Of a stretch of DNA of 64,000 bases, positions 9,749-18,146 are shown piece after piece. The notes under the pieces are model-generated. The model made no database searches. It saw only the letters and a list, made by a program, of their open reading frames with translations, and was not told the DNA's origin. A program made the translations under genes and the position numbers. Numbering within the stretch: the first letter of the stretch is position 1; every line of letters starts with the position of its first letter. The stretch covers positions 124,001 through 188,000 of the forward strand of contig CAXXLB010000009.1 of assembly GCA_963664675.2 (NCBI GenBank). Reading direction: 5' to 3'. This DNA comes from JASGMR01 sp963664675 (GTDB lineage: Bacteria; Thermotogota; Thermotogae; Petrotogales; Kosmotogaceae).

Positions 9749-10243
9749 CTATTCCCTGAGAGCTTTAGTCATGGCCTCTTTTATTCTCCTGTTGAATATC
9801 GGTTCTATTTCTTCAATGGAACGCTTCCACTGTTGCCTCGGTTTCGTTCCGTATTTTGCTATCTTATCCCAGACAGATTTAGCAACCATGTAAACCTCTT
9901 TTTCTTTTATTCCAAAGTCCAGGCGTTTACGGTACACCCATTCGTAGATAGGTAAAAAAGGAGCCCTGTGAGGTTTTGCACCGTATTCAACATAAGGGGC
10001 ATGTTCCGCATCTGTTATCACTTCGCCGTGTAAATCTTTATATCTACTCTCTAATGATTGAAGCAAACGGCCTGTGTCGGTGCTTTCCCTGGCTATCTTG
10101 TCGGATATCGTCGCCTCCATGAGAATTGTGATATCTTTAATTACCTGTGATCCATATGTCATGGTTTTCGCTTTCTTTTTCCTCAGGGCTTCCTTGAAAG
10201 CTTCAACCGTTTTAGAGTCTATCTCGAATTTGAATTGACTCAT
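9749..10243 (-). CDS. HK97 gp10-like tail completion protein
   Basis: A 164-aa protein with the features of the HK97-gp10 family: an N-terminal helical stretch with basic residues, a central segment VEYGAKPHRAPFLPIY in which a tyrosine-glycine turn is followed by proline- and histidine-containing residues, and a basic helical end. Members join head and tail during assembly. It overlaps the upstream head-closure gene by 4 nt (ATGA). Family recognition is moderate to good. Confidence 0.72.
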   Translation of the reverse strand: MSQFKFEIDSKTVEAFKEALRKKKAKTMTYGSQVIKDITILMEATISDKIARESTDTGRLLQSLESRYKDLHGEVITDAEHAPYVEYGAKPHRAPFLPIYEWVYRKRLDFGIKEKEVYMVAKSVWDKIAKYGTKPRQQWKRSIEEIEPIFNRRIKEAMTKALRE

Positions 10244-10554
10244 CTGATCAACTCCAAAATATACAGGCCCTGCTCCGGATATGGTGTGACACCGTTGATG
10301 TTATATTCTTTTGAATTGTGAACGATAAGATCGCGATTAATTACCGGGGGAGAATCCAGGCCGGTGCAATAGCACTTAAACGATCCTATCTGAAAACCCT
10401 GGCTTATATCCGAAGGTGAAACCGGTACGATGCAACCACTTATAGTCGTCTCAATAAAAGACTGGTTTATGTTGCCTTCAACCGGATCCGGTCTGGAATC
10501 ATCGGCGGGTGTTTTCAATGTGATATCGTAAAACTTCCAGAATGAATCAATCAT
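10240..10554 (-). CDS. Putative head closure (stopper) protein
   Basis: A 104-aa protein in the third connector position, overlapping both neighbours by a few bases. The sequence is beta-rich and ends in a GLYILEL-type strand, as in small head-tail joining proteins. The call rests mainly on gene order (portal, capsid, adaptor, stopper, gp10, terminator, tail). Confidence 0.6.
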   Translation of the reverse strand: MIDSFWKFYDITLKTPADDSRPDPVEGNINQSFIETTISGCIVPVSPSDISQGFQIGSFKCYCTGLDSPPVINRDLIVHNSKEYNINGVTPYPEQGLYILELIR

Positions 10555-10855
10555 CTAAATCACTTCCGGTAACGCTCCATTTCGCACGTAAATCCTGAGC
10601 TACAGTCAATAGTTGCGACTTGGCCATTGTGGTTGATTCGGATATCCCGCCTATGGTGTAACTGTTCCACCGTCTGATATCCGTTGCTATCATTTCCAGG
10701 CAGTCGGCTCTTGCAAGATCCAGTTTTTTCTGTTCGTTCGTTTCTTCCGAATATCCGGATAAAATTTCATTCAGTTCTATATCAGTGAATATATATTTCT
10801 TCGGGTCCTTGTCATTCAGCCATAATCTTAATCTTTGGATATTTGTATAAGCCAT
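10547..10855 (-). CDS. Head-tail adaptor (gp6-like connector) protein
   Basis: A 102-aa mostly helical protein with a short N-terminal helix (QRLRLWLNDKD), a second helix around IELNEIL, and a helix with LARADCLEMIA, the layout of gp6/gp15-type adaptors that dock under the portal. It follows the capsid and a 57-aa gene and overlaps the next gene by 8 nt. The fold assignment is a pattern-based inference. Confidence 0.65.
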   Translation of the reverse strand: MAYTNIQRLRLWLNDKDPKKYIFTDIELNEILSGYSEETNEQKKLDLARADCLEMIATDIRRWNSYTIGGISESTTMAKSQLLTVAQDLRAKWSVTGSDLDD

Positions 10856-10865
10856 TTGATCACTT

Positions 10866-11039
10866 TTATTCTTTAGGCTCTTCCGTTTCCGTAGTCTGTG
10901 GTGCGTTCGTTGCTTTAATATCCGGCTTAGAATGTTCTAGCTCATACTCTTTTTTCGGTACATTTACATATCCGTTTTTATCCGGACGATATACTTTACC
11001 GTTTAGGACAAAAGCATTTCCTTTTACTTTTAATTTCAA
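10866..11039 (-). CDS. Small late protein, 57 aa
   Basis: A short gene starting at TTG 11039 with a strong ribosome binding site (AAGGAGG at 11054-11048) and ending at TAA 10868-10866, 10 nt before the adaptor gene. The N-terminal half is basic and has NGKVYRPDKNGYVNVP, which resembles short head decoration or N-terminal capsid-binding segments; the C-terminal half is Thr/Glu/Pro-rich and probably disordered. Function unknown. It lies behind the capsid terminator. Confidence 0.7.
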   Translation of the reverse strand: MKLKVKGNAFVLNGKVYRPDKNGYVNVPKKEYELEHSKPDIKATNAPQTTETEEPKE

Positions 11040-11068
11040 TTTTCTTTCCTCCTTGATATCAAAATAAA

Positions 11069-11087
11069 GGGTCCCATAAAGGGACCC
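11069..11087 (-). terminator. Intrinsic terminator after major capsid gene
   Basis: GGGTCCC and GGGACCC form a perfect 7-bp stem with a 5-nt loop; on the minus strand it is followed by TTTATTTT. It lies between the capsid gene and the 57-aa gene, inside the late operon, so it likely attenuates rather than ends the operon. Confidence 0.82.
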
Positions 11088-11110
11088 CAGAAAAGATTAA
11101 ATCTTACATA

Positions 11111-12196
11111 TTATTCTATTGTATAAATTCCGGATGTATGGCTGTTGTGAATTTCCACGCCATATTCGCCAATAACCTGGCCTTTGGTATAGTCACCGGC
11201 TTTTGCTAATTCTTCATAGAATACAGCTCTACCCTTTAACGCTTTGATAATTACATCGGCGGGGTTAAACATGAAGATTTTTCCAACGGGCATCTTTGAA
11301 TCGGGTTTAAGATTTACTATGCCGTCATTAGATACCCAGGCCTGAATAATTCTACCGATGTTTTTATCCCCTTGTTCCACGATTATCTTCGAGTCATTGA
11401 GTATTAAAAAGTTATCCATTGTAGCAGGATTCATCCAGGCTTCCGAAACATAACCACCTGCGCTGTTAATCTGCCTGATGAAAGCCTTTAAATTTGCCTC
11501 GCTAAATGCACCGGAAGCGTTTAAACCATTTTGTTCAATAAAATATTTAATACCGCCCGTTAAAGATATTTCGTCAGTTGAGGCTGCCTGAATAGGTACC
11601 CCGTAAATGACAGCTTCTTCCAGCCATTCTTTAACTAGAACTAGTCTTTTAGCAATTTCTCTTGCAAACACATCTTCTTTGATGTATTGTTCAATGGCCT
11701 GCTGAGTACCTGTTATATACAGATAATCCGAGAAAATCTCAGTATAGTTTTTTCTTCTTATCTTTTTGGTGTAGGATCCATCAGTGTACCCTTGGCCTTC
11801 TTTAGCAGCATGACCGGCTATCTGGACGGTATCTCCTTCGGAATGGTCAGCATCATTGGCAATAGCAGAGACGGTTAACTCCGTACCGCTTGTTACTGTT
11901 ATTACTTTGTAGATACTAGATCCGATTCTTAAAATGGTATTTGCTCTAATTCCTACAGAAGAATCTACAATTAGTGCACTTCCTCCAGTGGTGTATGCGG
12001 CACCTAGTGTCATGGATCTCTTGTGTCTTTTGTCATCGAACCACTCAAAAGAATTGGATACAAGATTCGTGTTTGATATTCCTATTCTTTCAAGTAACTT
12101 TAATTCGGGTGTTGGAATTAATTTTAAAACATCTGATATATCGACTTTATTTTCAACAACGTTCAGCGATGTTATGGGTTGTGGTACTGTAGCCAT
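11111..12196 (-). CDS. Major capsid protein (SU10/DUF5309-like)
   Basis: A 361-aa protein behind the scaffold gene. It has the features of SU10-type HK97-fold capsid proteins: an N-terminal arm, a beta-sandwich insertion (ALIVDSSVGIRANTILRIGS ... EGDTVQIAGHA), then a long helical spine (YLYITGTQQAIEQYI ... REIAKRLVLVKEWLEEAVIYG) and a C-terminal domain around NPATMDNFLIL. It self-assembles into the head shell. A terminator follows it, in keeping with high expression. The assignment is strong from order and sequence character. Confidence 0.88.
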   Translation of the reverse strand: MATVPQPITSLNVVENKVDISDVLKLIPTPELKLLERIGISNTNLVSNSFEWFDDKRHKRSMTLGAAYTTGGSALIVDSSVGIRANTILRIGSSIYKVITVTSGTELTVSAIANDADHSEGDTVQIAGHAAKEGQGYTDGSYTKKIRRKNYTEIFSDYLYITGTQQAIEQYIKEDVFAREIAKRLVLVKEWLEEAVIYGVPIQAASTDEISLTGGIKYFIEQNGLNASGAFSEANLKAFIRQINSAGGYVSEAWMNPATMDNFLILNDSKIIVEQGDKNIGRIIQAWVSNDGIVNLKPDSKMPVGKIFMFNPADVIIKALKGRAVFYEELAKAGDYTKGQVIGEYGVEIHNSHTSGIYTIE

Positions 12197-12206
12197 TTTT
12201 TACCTC

Positions 12207-12815
12207 CTATTTCTTATTTTTTTCTTGTTGCTTTCTCATTTCGTATTTGATCCTTTCTATAGGATCATCGGGTGGTTTTTCTGTCTTATCATTAGGATTA
12301 ATAAACGATCCCGTCCTCAGTTTTCCGACCTTTTCATTTGACCTGACATCCGTTACCTCAATAATTTTGTCTATTATTTTCTTTCTGTCCTCAAGTGTTT
12401 GGACACCATCAAGGCTCTCGATTAATTCAGAATCGAGTCCCTTTTCTGCAATATATAACCTTGTTTCATAATTGACTTCTTTTTTCTGTAACTCTGAAAT
12501 TTTCTGGTTATATTCCTCTTCTTTCTGTTTTTTTAGTGCCACTTCCCGCTCTTTTTCATTGAGTTTTGATAATTCAATTTCTTTCTTTAAATTTTCTATT
12601 TCTTTTGAAAATTTAACCGAGTTAGTTTTAACTGCCTCTGTTACTCTTTTGTCCGCATATTTTTGTAAATCTTCCAATGTGAATGTAGTCTTTTTCTCAT
12701 TCTCAGTTTGTTGATTCTGCCCCTCATTATTCTGAGTTTCATTATTAACACCCTGATCCTGATCAGCTTGACCCCCGGTTTGTCCGGTTGCCGTGCTTTG
12801 AATTTCGTCTGACAT
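12207..12815 (-). CDS. Phage scaffold protein (DUF4355-like)
   Basis: A 202-aa protein with a Gln/Asn-rich N-terminus (about residues 1-45), a long charged coiled coil (about 50-120) and a basic C-terminus ending PIERIKYEMRKQQEK. This is the layout of DUF4355/gp20-type scaffolds, which guide capsid assembly and leave before packaging. It lies directly upstream of the major capsid gene, 10 nt apart. Confidence 0.85.
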   Translation of the reverse strand: MSDEIQSTATGQTGGQADQDQGVNNETQNNEGQNQQTENEKKTTFTLEDLQKYADKRVTEAVKTNSVKFSKEIENLKKEIELSKLNEKEREVALKKQKEEEYNQKISELQKKEVNYETRLYIAEKGLDSELIESLDGVQTLEDRKKIIDKIIEVTDVRSNEKVGKLRTGSFINPNDKTEKPPDDPIERIKYEMRKQQEKNKK

Positions 12816-12857
12816 TAATCTTTTCCTCCCATAAAAAATTTTTTATAGCAAAATAAA

Positions 12858-12880
12858 ACCCACCCTTTATTTGGGTGGGT
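12858..12880 (-). terminator. Intrinsic terminator behind the 73-aa gene
   Basis: ACCCACCC and GGGTGGGT form a perfect 8-bp stem with a 7-nt loop; on the minus strand TTTTATTT follows. It separates the MuF/73-aa gene block from scaffold and capsid, so scaffold and capsid may have their own promoter or depend on read-through. Confidence 0.8.
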
Positions 12881-12911
12881 CTATAAAATCAAATATTTAA
12901 TTTTTTAGTTG

Positions 12912-13133
12912 TTAAATAAGGATATCACCATCTTCTATTTTTTTAATCTCATCATCTGAAAAACCGTAGTCTTTATAAGTCGCGGGTGTTCCTCGCTCAA
13001 TACATTTTTTCATAATTTTATATTCTTGATCAATTGTCAAATCTTCCATACCTACTAATAACTGTAAAGGACCACCAAACATCTTATCGTATTCTAACCT
13101 TGTTTTTATAAATTCTATATCATTCTTTTTGAT
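12912..13133 (-). CDS. 73-aa protein behind the MuF-zincin gene, likely AUC start
   Basis: A frame of 73 codons begins 13 nt after the MuF stop. A strong Shine-Dalgarno-like sequence (AAGGGGG at 13147-13141) overlaps the MuF stop region and points to ATC at 13133-13131 as start; the first ATG is 17 codons further (13082) with no good site before it. The protein is small, acidic and helical, with no family I recognise. The AT-rich composition resembles the adjacent C-terminal part of the MuF gene. By position it could be an immunity protein for the zincin domain; that is inference. Confidence 0.6.
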   Translation of the reverse strand: MKKNDIEFIKTRLEYDKMFGGPLQLLVGMEDLTIDQEYKIMKKCIERGTPATYKDYGFSDDEIKKIEDGDILI

Positions 13134-13146
13134 GTTATCTCCCCCT

Positions 13147-14637
13147 TTATAAAGTTATTTCCTTTAAAACCTTATTAAAAGCTTCCCATACTTCCGGAAA
13201 GTGCTTTTTAAATAATTCTATCTGAGCAGTTTTATTATTAGCCGTTATTTCAAATAAATTCGCCCATACTTCTGCTGTCAATGTTTCACTACCATTTCTA
13301 TGCCAATAATGGAGATCATGACCATAACGGGTCCAAAGATTTTTATTTGATAATCCATCCAGTATATCCTGGATAGCTCCCGTGTCTATATCACCTGCTT
13401 TTTCTACTATATTATTATACTTTTCAACTAAAGCTTTCCCTTCGGGAGTTCTTATGTTTTGAATGGCTTTTCTTTTTAATTCTCCCATATTTTTATATGG
13501 TGCTAGATCTTCATCGGCCAACAATTTTATTAAATCTCTTTCGATCTTGTCAATTTCTTCATTTTCTAGATTTTTAAGGTTATCTCTTACTTTAATTAAT
13601 TCTATATCAAAATCTCTTTTAGATTCTAAACCCTGTGCCGCTATATCATCTATATAATGTCCGGTTTCATGCAATATAGTTTGAGGCTTTTTATCTCTCA
13701 ATATAATTTTATTAAATCCAGGGCTATAATATGACCCTCTTGATCTTTTATTATATTTTATTGTTAAATCCTGCGAGTATCTGTTAATAACTTTAGAAAA
13801 TACTGGTTCGATTTTTTGAGGGTCAAACGCTTTTAATACATCTTTTAAAACATTTTCATCAACGTGATTAAATTTATAATAATCTTCGGATCTAACATTA
13901 GGCTTTTTGATTTCCTTTTGTTTGGAATCTGATTTTAATTTAGCCACCCATCTGTGCCTGCACAAAATATGAGGATGAGCACTCATCTTCTCAACCTCTT
14001 CCCATGTGTAAGGATTATTTTTTTTCCGGTCTTTACATATCTGCGAGGTCCTCGAATCATCCGGCCCCGTCCAATAATAATCATATTTATCTTTATCCGG
14101 ATTGACTTTGTAACTTTCGACTATCGACTCTTGAGCTATTCTAGCCATCTGGTCACGTACGATTATTTTGGGCCTTGCTTGAGCGTTAGCACCAACCAGC
14201 CAGCTTTTAATGTCTTCGTACGTAGTGAAGTAATTTTCCTGGTTCATCATTCCGATATAAAGCCTGGATCTCAGCTTTTTTATTATGTCATCCGAATAAT
14301 TGTCTGTGAACTTTAAACCAGCTTTACGTACCATGTCTATACGCTGCCAGTTTATTGAGGTCATATCGTTTTTTATATTAAAATCCGAATTGTTTTGCTT
14401 GAAAAGATCTTTGAATAAATTACCCTGTGCTTTGTAATAATCTTTCTTGAATTCATTTTTATATAAATCGTTGAATATTTTTTCTGCTCTCTTTACCCTC
14501 GTTTCCAGTGTCTTTGGTGTTATCGTCTTGCCTGTTGCCAGATACTCAGATATCTGTACGTAGAATTTCTTCTGTAGATTGGTAAAAGCATTAATGGCAT
14601 TTCTGGTGTATTCATCTAGAGTCGTCAGGTATCTCAT
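13147..14637 (-). CDS. MuF/SPP1 gp7-type minor head protein fused to a zincin-like metallopeptidase domain
   Basis: A 496-aa protein behind the portal, overlapping it by 26 nt. Residues about 140-240 are the MuF (SPP1 gp7) domain, with DDSRTSQICKDR and the HPHILCRHRWVA end. Residues about 260-496 are a different, AT-rich region with HETGH at 323-327 (HExxH zinc site with catalytic Glu324) followed by YIDD, and ETLTAEVWANLFE at about 451-463, which can supply the third zinc ligand. Plain MuF proteins are head-morphogenesis factors; phage MuF proteins with C-terminal toxin domains are a described class. Whether the zincin domain processes phage proteins or acts as an effector is open. Confidence 0.85.
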   Translation of the reverse strand: MRYLTTLDEYTRNAINAFTNLQKKFYVQISEYLATGKTITPKTLETRVKRAEKIFNDLYKNEFKKDYYKAQGNLFKDLFKQNNSDFNIKNDMTSINWQRIDMVRKAGLKFTDNYSDDIIKKLRSRLYIGMMNQENYFTTYEDIKSWLVGANAQARPKIIVRDQMARIAQESIVESYKVNPDKDKYDYYWTGPDDSRTSQICKDRKKNNPYTWEEVEKMSAHPHILCRHRWVAKLKSDSKQKEIKKPNVRSEDYYKFNHVDENVLKDVLKAFDPQKIEPVFSKVINRYSQDLTIKYNKRSRGSYYSPGFNKIILRDKKPQTILHETGHYIDDIAAQGLESKRDFDIELIKVRDNLKNLENEEIDKIERDLIKLLADEDLAPYKNMGELKRKAIQNIRTPEGKALVEKYNNIVEKAGDIDTGAIQDILDGLSNKNLWTRYGHDLHYWHRNGSETLTAEVWANLFEITANNKTAQIELFKKHFPEVWEAFNKVLKEITL

Positions 14638-15877
14638 TTTCTAAATCACTCTCTGCATTTTCTACACCATTTAAGGCCTCTGACTGGATTCTCTTCTGCT
14701 CTTCCTTGAAATCATACCCAAGCTCTGTGGTTATCGTTTCCAAGCTCAACACACCTAAACCATGTAAAGCAACGAGTCTATTAACTCTGCTCTCCGTATC
14801 GTCCGGAATGGTCTCATCTGCAACATAGTTAAAGTCTATTTGATTACCGGTTTCTATTTCATAGAGAGTTTTGAATATCGCCTGGAAGAAATCGAAATAT
14901 CTATCTCTTAAATTATTTATCTTCTTTTCCAGTTTCGAAAGCTTCAAGTGTAAAGCATATCCGGAAATATCTCCCAGATCATTTATGACTAACTCCGGAG
15001 CTTTGGCCTTCAAAGCTCTCTCCAGAGTTAATATTCTGTTCTGCATGGAATCCATGGCGTTACCCTGATATTCCAGTATTGAGATTGTTGACCCTTTCGG
15101 AACCGCCCATAATTTATGAGATTTTTTTAATTGGTTCGGATCATCCAATCCTGTGGCCAGAAACTTCGGATCCGCATATATATCTTCTATTCTTGATAAT
15201 CTGGACTGTATTGAATTGATCTCATCCACTAGTGGTCTCACTGGGTCCCATTCTCCAACTCCCTGCCAGTCTCTATATGATTTGCCCAAGGTGTTTCGGT
15301 TCTTTAAGACGAGTAGCCACCACCCGTTTGTGGGTATGACATCGGTGGTTATTTTTCCCCCTTCTGTTCTCTGATAAGTGCTTTCCGTATATGATTCCAC
15401 AACCTCTACGGGTTCCTCACCATTCTCACCGGTTTTCATCTGATAGGTCAAATCCCATCTATAAACAAAGTCGTTTTCATAATAAGGGGTAAGAGTAACA
15501 TCCAGTAAATCTACAAATCCAACTCTTGGGGATCCTCTGTCATCGACTCCTATTTTTACCGCTGTGGTGCCTAAAATAAGGCCCTGTAATAAAATTTTGT
15601 TCTGTAATGTATTCCACTTGGAAAATTTCAGAATTTCCTTTAATTCTTCCGCCGCCTTTTCTTTGTCCGATGTGATAGTCTGACTTTCTCCCAGAATGTA
15701 GCCTAAATCAGTTACGACAATATCTTTAGAATAATCAACTATCTGCCTAGTTTTATATTCTGCTGTATTCAAATCACTGGCTTTATATGCAATAAATAAG
15801 CCGTTTTCTTTACAATAATCATCACTATAATTCCCGTAAAAACTATTGTTAAGATCTTTGAGATTTATATAACTCAT
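14612..15877 (-). CDS. Phage portal protein
   Basis: A 421-aa protein between large terminase and MuF protein, the standard portal position. Sequence features fit the SPP1 gp6-like portal group: an N-terminal helical wing, a beta-rich stem region with DLLDVTLTPYYENDF, and a long C-terminal helical crown (LKLSKLEKKINNLRDRYFDFFQAIF) with an acidic tail. The dodecameric portal is the DNA entry/exit channel and binds terminase. Confidence 0.88.
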   Translation of the reverse strand: MSYINLKDLNNSFYGNYSDDYCKENGLFIAYKASDLNTAEYKTRQIVDYSKDIVVTDLGYILGESQTITSDKEKAAEELKEILKFSKWNTLQNKILLQGLILGTTAVKIGVDDRGSPRVGFVDLLDVTLTPYYENDFVYRWDLTYQMKTGENGEEPVEVVESYTESTYQRTEGGKITTDVIPTNGWWLLVLKNRNTLGKSYRDWQGVGEWDPVRPLVDEINSIQSRLSRIEDIYADPKFLATGLDDPNQLKKSHKLWAVPKGSTISILEYQGNAMDSMQNRILTLERALKAKAPELVINDLGDISGYALHLKLSKLEKKINNLRDRYFDFFQAIFKTLYEIETGNQIDFNYVADETIPDDTESRVNRLVALHGLGVLSLETITTELGYDFKEEQKRIQSEALNGVENAESDLENEIPDDSR

Positions 15878-15890
15878 TTATTTTATCCCC

Positions 15891-17135
15891 CTATAATATG
15901 TCTATGTTCGCCGACCAGGCAACTCTAAAGGGTGTGTAAATTCCATACCTTAAAGCATCGAGCGAATGATCGTATTTTTTAATTGGTTTATCCTCTCCAA
16001 GCAACTGAGCTTTTTCATCCCAGGCATAGCTGTAAAATTCATCTATTAAATTCGTGCAGCTTTCATATACAAAAAGCTCATTTGTGGTTAATTTACTCGC
16101 CACTTTTCTTATTCCGGAGATTACGGAATTATCCGCTTCGATAACCATATAATTTCTGTTCTTTAATTCGGTGATGAAACTGAGTGCGGACGGATCAACT
16201 ATTACCGGATGAATGTTTTTAAACAGGTTGTTTTTTATATAAAACCTATCTAAATCATCAGCATACTGTGAATCGGTTTTCTGAGTGTTGCTATGACCAT
16301 CGTAGTAGTATTCGTCCAGTGCTGTATAAGTTTTACGGTTAATACCAAGGAGTAAAAACACCGTAGGGTTTCCGGTTCCATAGTCACATGTAACTAAACT
16401 CTTCTCAAAACTTCCAACAGGATCCTTTTTATGAATGATATGCTTTTTTTCATTGAACATATCATAAATAAGGCCCTCTGCTATACACCACAATCCAAGT
16501 ATTAAACGCTTATACCAGACACCAGTGTAGGCTGCCTTTAAATTCTTTATATAGTCACTGCTGAGAGTTAAGTTATCTACTAAGCTGAAATGTCTATGAA
16601 AATAACCTTTTAATACTGCCTGATCTATGTAATTCTTTTTTATCTTATGATTTGGATTATCCGGGTTAGTTGTCCAAAAAGCTTTGGCACCACTTAAACT
16701 CATTCTGGATAATGCCTGAATAACAAAGGATTCATGATGAAGTGTAACTTCATCCGCATACCAGCCGCCTATGGTCATTCCTCTGATATCTTCCTCGGAA
16801 TTAACCTTCGACGAACCTCTACAATAGCAGGTTTTTATATTATTCCCGCTCTTTATTAATAGCTGGGGACCACCCTTAGCTGTAGGTATATATCTGGATC
16901 TTTTCTTACCAAGCATACCGACAACATCTTTTACTACGTTTCTGTATAATGAGTCCGTTGACTTACCACTCATTAAAAAGTAACCATGCGGAGAATCCAA
17001 TACATGGTATATCCACCTGACGTTTGTTGCTGTAGTCTTCCCGCTTCTTACTGATCCTTCACTTATGTTGATAAATTTATTTGCAAGACTTATTACCTCT
17101 AGCTGTTTCCTAGAGAACAATTTGTAATCAAACAT
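15891..17135 (-). CDS. terL: Terminase large subunit
   Basis: A 414-aa packaging motor. The ATPase half has Walker A GSVRSGKT (about residues 27-34) and Walker B with catalytic Glu in GWYADEVT. The nuclease half has the RNase H-like acidic residues in VTCDYGTGNP, VIVDPSA and YDHSLDALRYG. It belongs to the PBSX/Terminase_3 type. It cuts concatemers and pumps DNA into the prohead through the portal. It starts 4 nt after the small-subunit stop. Confidence 0.93.
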   Translation of the reverse strand: MFDYKLFSRKQLEVISLANKFINISEGSVRSGKTTATNVRWIYHVLDSPHGYFLMSGKSTDSLYRNVVKDVVGMLGKKRSRYIPTAKGGPQLLIKSGNNIKTCYCRGSSKVNSEEDIRGMTIGGWYADEVTLHHESFVIQALSRMSLSGAKAFWTTNPDNPNHKIKKNYIDQAVLKGYFHRHFSLVDNLTLSSDYIKNLKAAYTGVWYKRLILGLWCIAEGLIYDMFNEKKHIIHKKDPVGSFEKSLVTCDYGTGNPTVFLLLGINRKTYTALDEYYYDGHSNTQKTDSQYADDLDRFYIKNNLFKNIHPVIVDPSALSFITELKNRNYMVIEADNSVISGIRKVASKLTTNELFVYESCTNLIDEFYSYAWDEKAQLLGEDKPIKKYDHSLDALRYGIYTPFRVAWSANIDIL

Positions 17136-17139
17136 ATTT

Positions 17140-17579
17140 TTATTCTTCTAATTTTTTAATCGATTTGGTAATGGCCTCGGTGAGTTTGTCAATCGGATCA
17201 TCTTCATCCTCTGTTTCAAATCCTTTCATTTCATCTTTGAGAGCCTTGAGGTAGTCCAGAGCTAATCTGACACTTCCCATTTCTTTCAATTTATTTATCG
17301 TTTGTCCCAATAAGTTAATACGAGAAGCTTTTGAAGCGAATGGAAGCGTCAATAATTCTTCATTCTGCCTTTTTTTTATTTCTAATATTTGTTTTTGATG
17401 TCTTTGTATGTACTTCCGGCAAGTTTCTTCAGAATAATCTATGTCCCAGCTTTCTTTTAGTGTCGTACAGATACTGGAAGCTGTGTAATCCAGCGCGGCT
17501 AATTCTAAAACTTTATCATAAGGAATGTTTTTCCTTTTTTTTTATTTTTTTTCGGGACATTTGGGACATTTTTCATCAT
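17140..17579 (-). CDS. terS: Terminase small subunit, frame interrupted at a poly-A tract
   Basis: A frame ending at 17140 is open up to a TAA at 17544-17542 and encodes an HTH-like segment (residues around YDKVLELAALDYTASSIC), a helical middle and an acidic end, as in terminase small subunits. It has no AUG. Just upstream, ATG ATG at 17579/17576 follows the near-perfect site GGAAGTGAT, and encodes a short basic leader; its frame meets the downstream frame if a -1 shift occurs in the A9 tract (17543-17535). The slip could be A AAA AAA ribosomal or transcriptional slippage, a real mutation, or a sequence error. An alternative is an AUU start at 17526. Repaired length about 147 aa. Confidence 0.7.
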
Positions 17580-17598
17580 AATCACTTCCAAATAAAAA

Positions 17599-17617
17599 AC
17601 CACCCTTTTCGGGTGGT
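17599..17617 (-). terminator. Intrinsic terminator ending the early operon
   Basis: ACCACCC and GGGTGGT pair in a 7-bp stem with loop TTTTC, followed on the minus strand by a T-run. It lies between the late regulator gene and the terminase genes, and so separates early from late transcription; a late promoter is expected between here and the terminase start but I could not identify it. Confidence 0.8.
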
Positions 17618-17669
17618 CTTTATAGAAATTACATTCTATCATAATTGTACCAAAAATGCGTAAAAAATG

Positions 17670-18146
17670 TCAATTCCTATTTCTATCTAAACATATTAAT
17701 TCATCTAGAGCTTTATGTATTCTATACCTTAAAGTTCCTTCTGATATTTTAAGATATTTAGCCAATTCTCTATTACTTGGTGATTTTCCATCTTTTTTAC
17801 TGTTATCAATATACCTCCAGTAAATAACCTCAAGTATTTCTTTATCCAGTTGTAAAAAATAACCGTCCAGGATATTAATCGCTGTATTGAATAATCTTTT
17901 TTCGTTAGTATTAGTTATGGGATCCAGAAATCTAAAGTCAAATCCCCCGTCTGAAAATCTTATAATATCCGCCGAATTACAGGAAGGAATAACAGCTATC
18001 TTTCTCTGCTCTTTGTAAAAGATCAATTCGAATTTAAAAGGAAATAACTTCGTATTCATAAATCTATACGATTTCAGCAATCTCTCTAATTCCCACATAT
18101 TAACTTTATGATCAATCAAATTTCTACAGCAATTATATAATGACAT
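17670..18146 (-). CDS. Late transcription regulator, sigma-region-4/ArpU-like HTH
   Basis: A 158-aa protein at the end of the early operon. The C-terminal 60 residues contain an HTH typical of sigma factor region 4 (SNRELAKYLKISEGTLRYRIHKALDEL). The N-terminal part is unrecognised. Its place as the last early gene, just before the terminator and terminase genes, matches ArpU/RinA-type activators of phage late genes. The role is inferred from position and HTH. Confidence 0.72.
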   Translation of the reverse strand: MSLYNCCRNLIDHKVNMWELERLLKSYRFMNTKLFPFKFELIFYKEQRKIAVIPSCNSADIIRFSDGGFDFRFLDPITNTNEKRLFNTAINILDGYFLQLDKEILEVIYWRYIDNSKKDGKSPSNRELAKYLKISEGTLRYRIHKALDELICLDRNRN

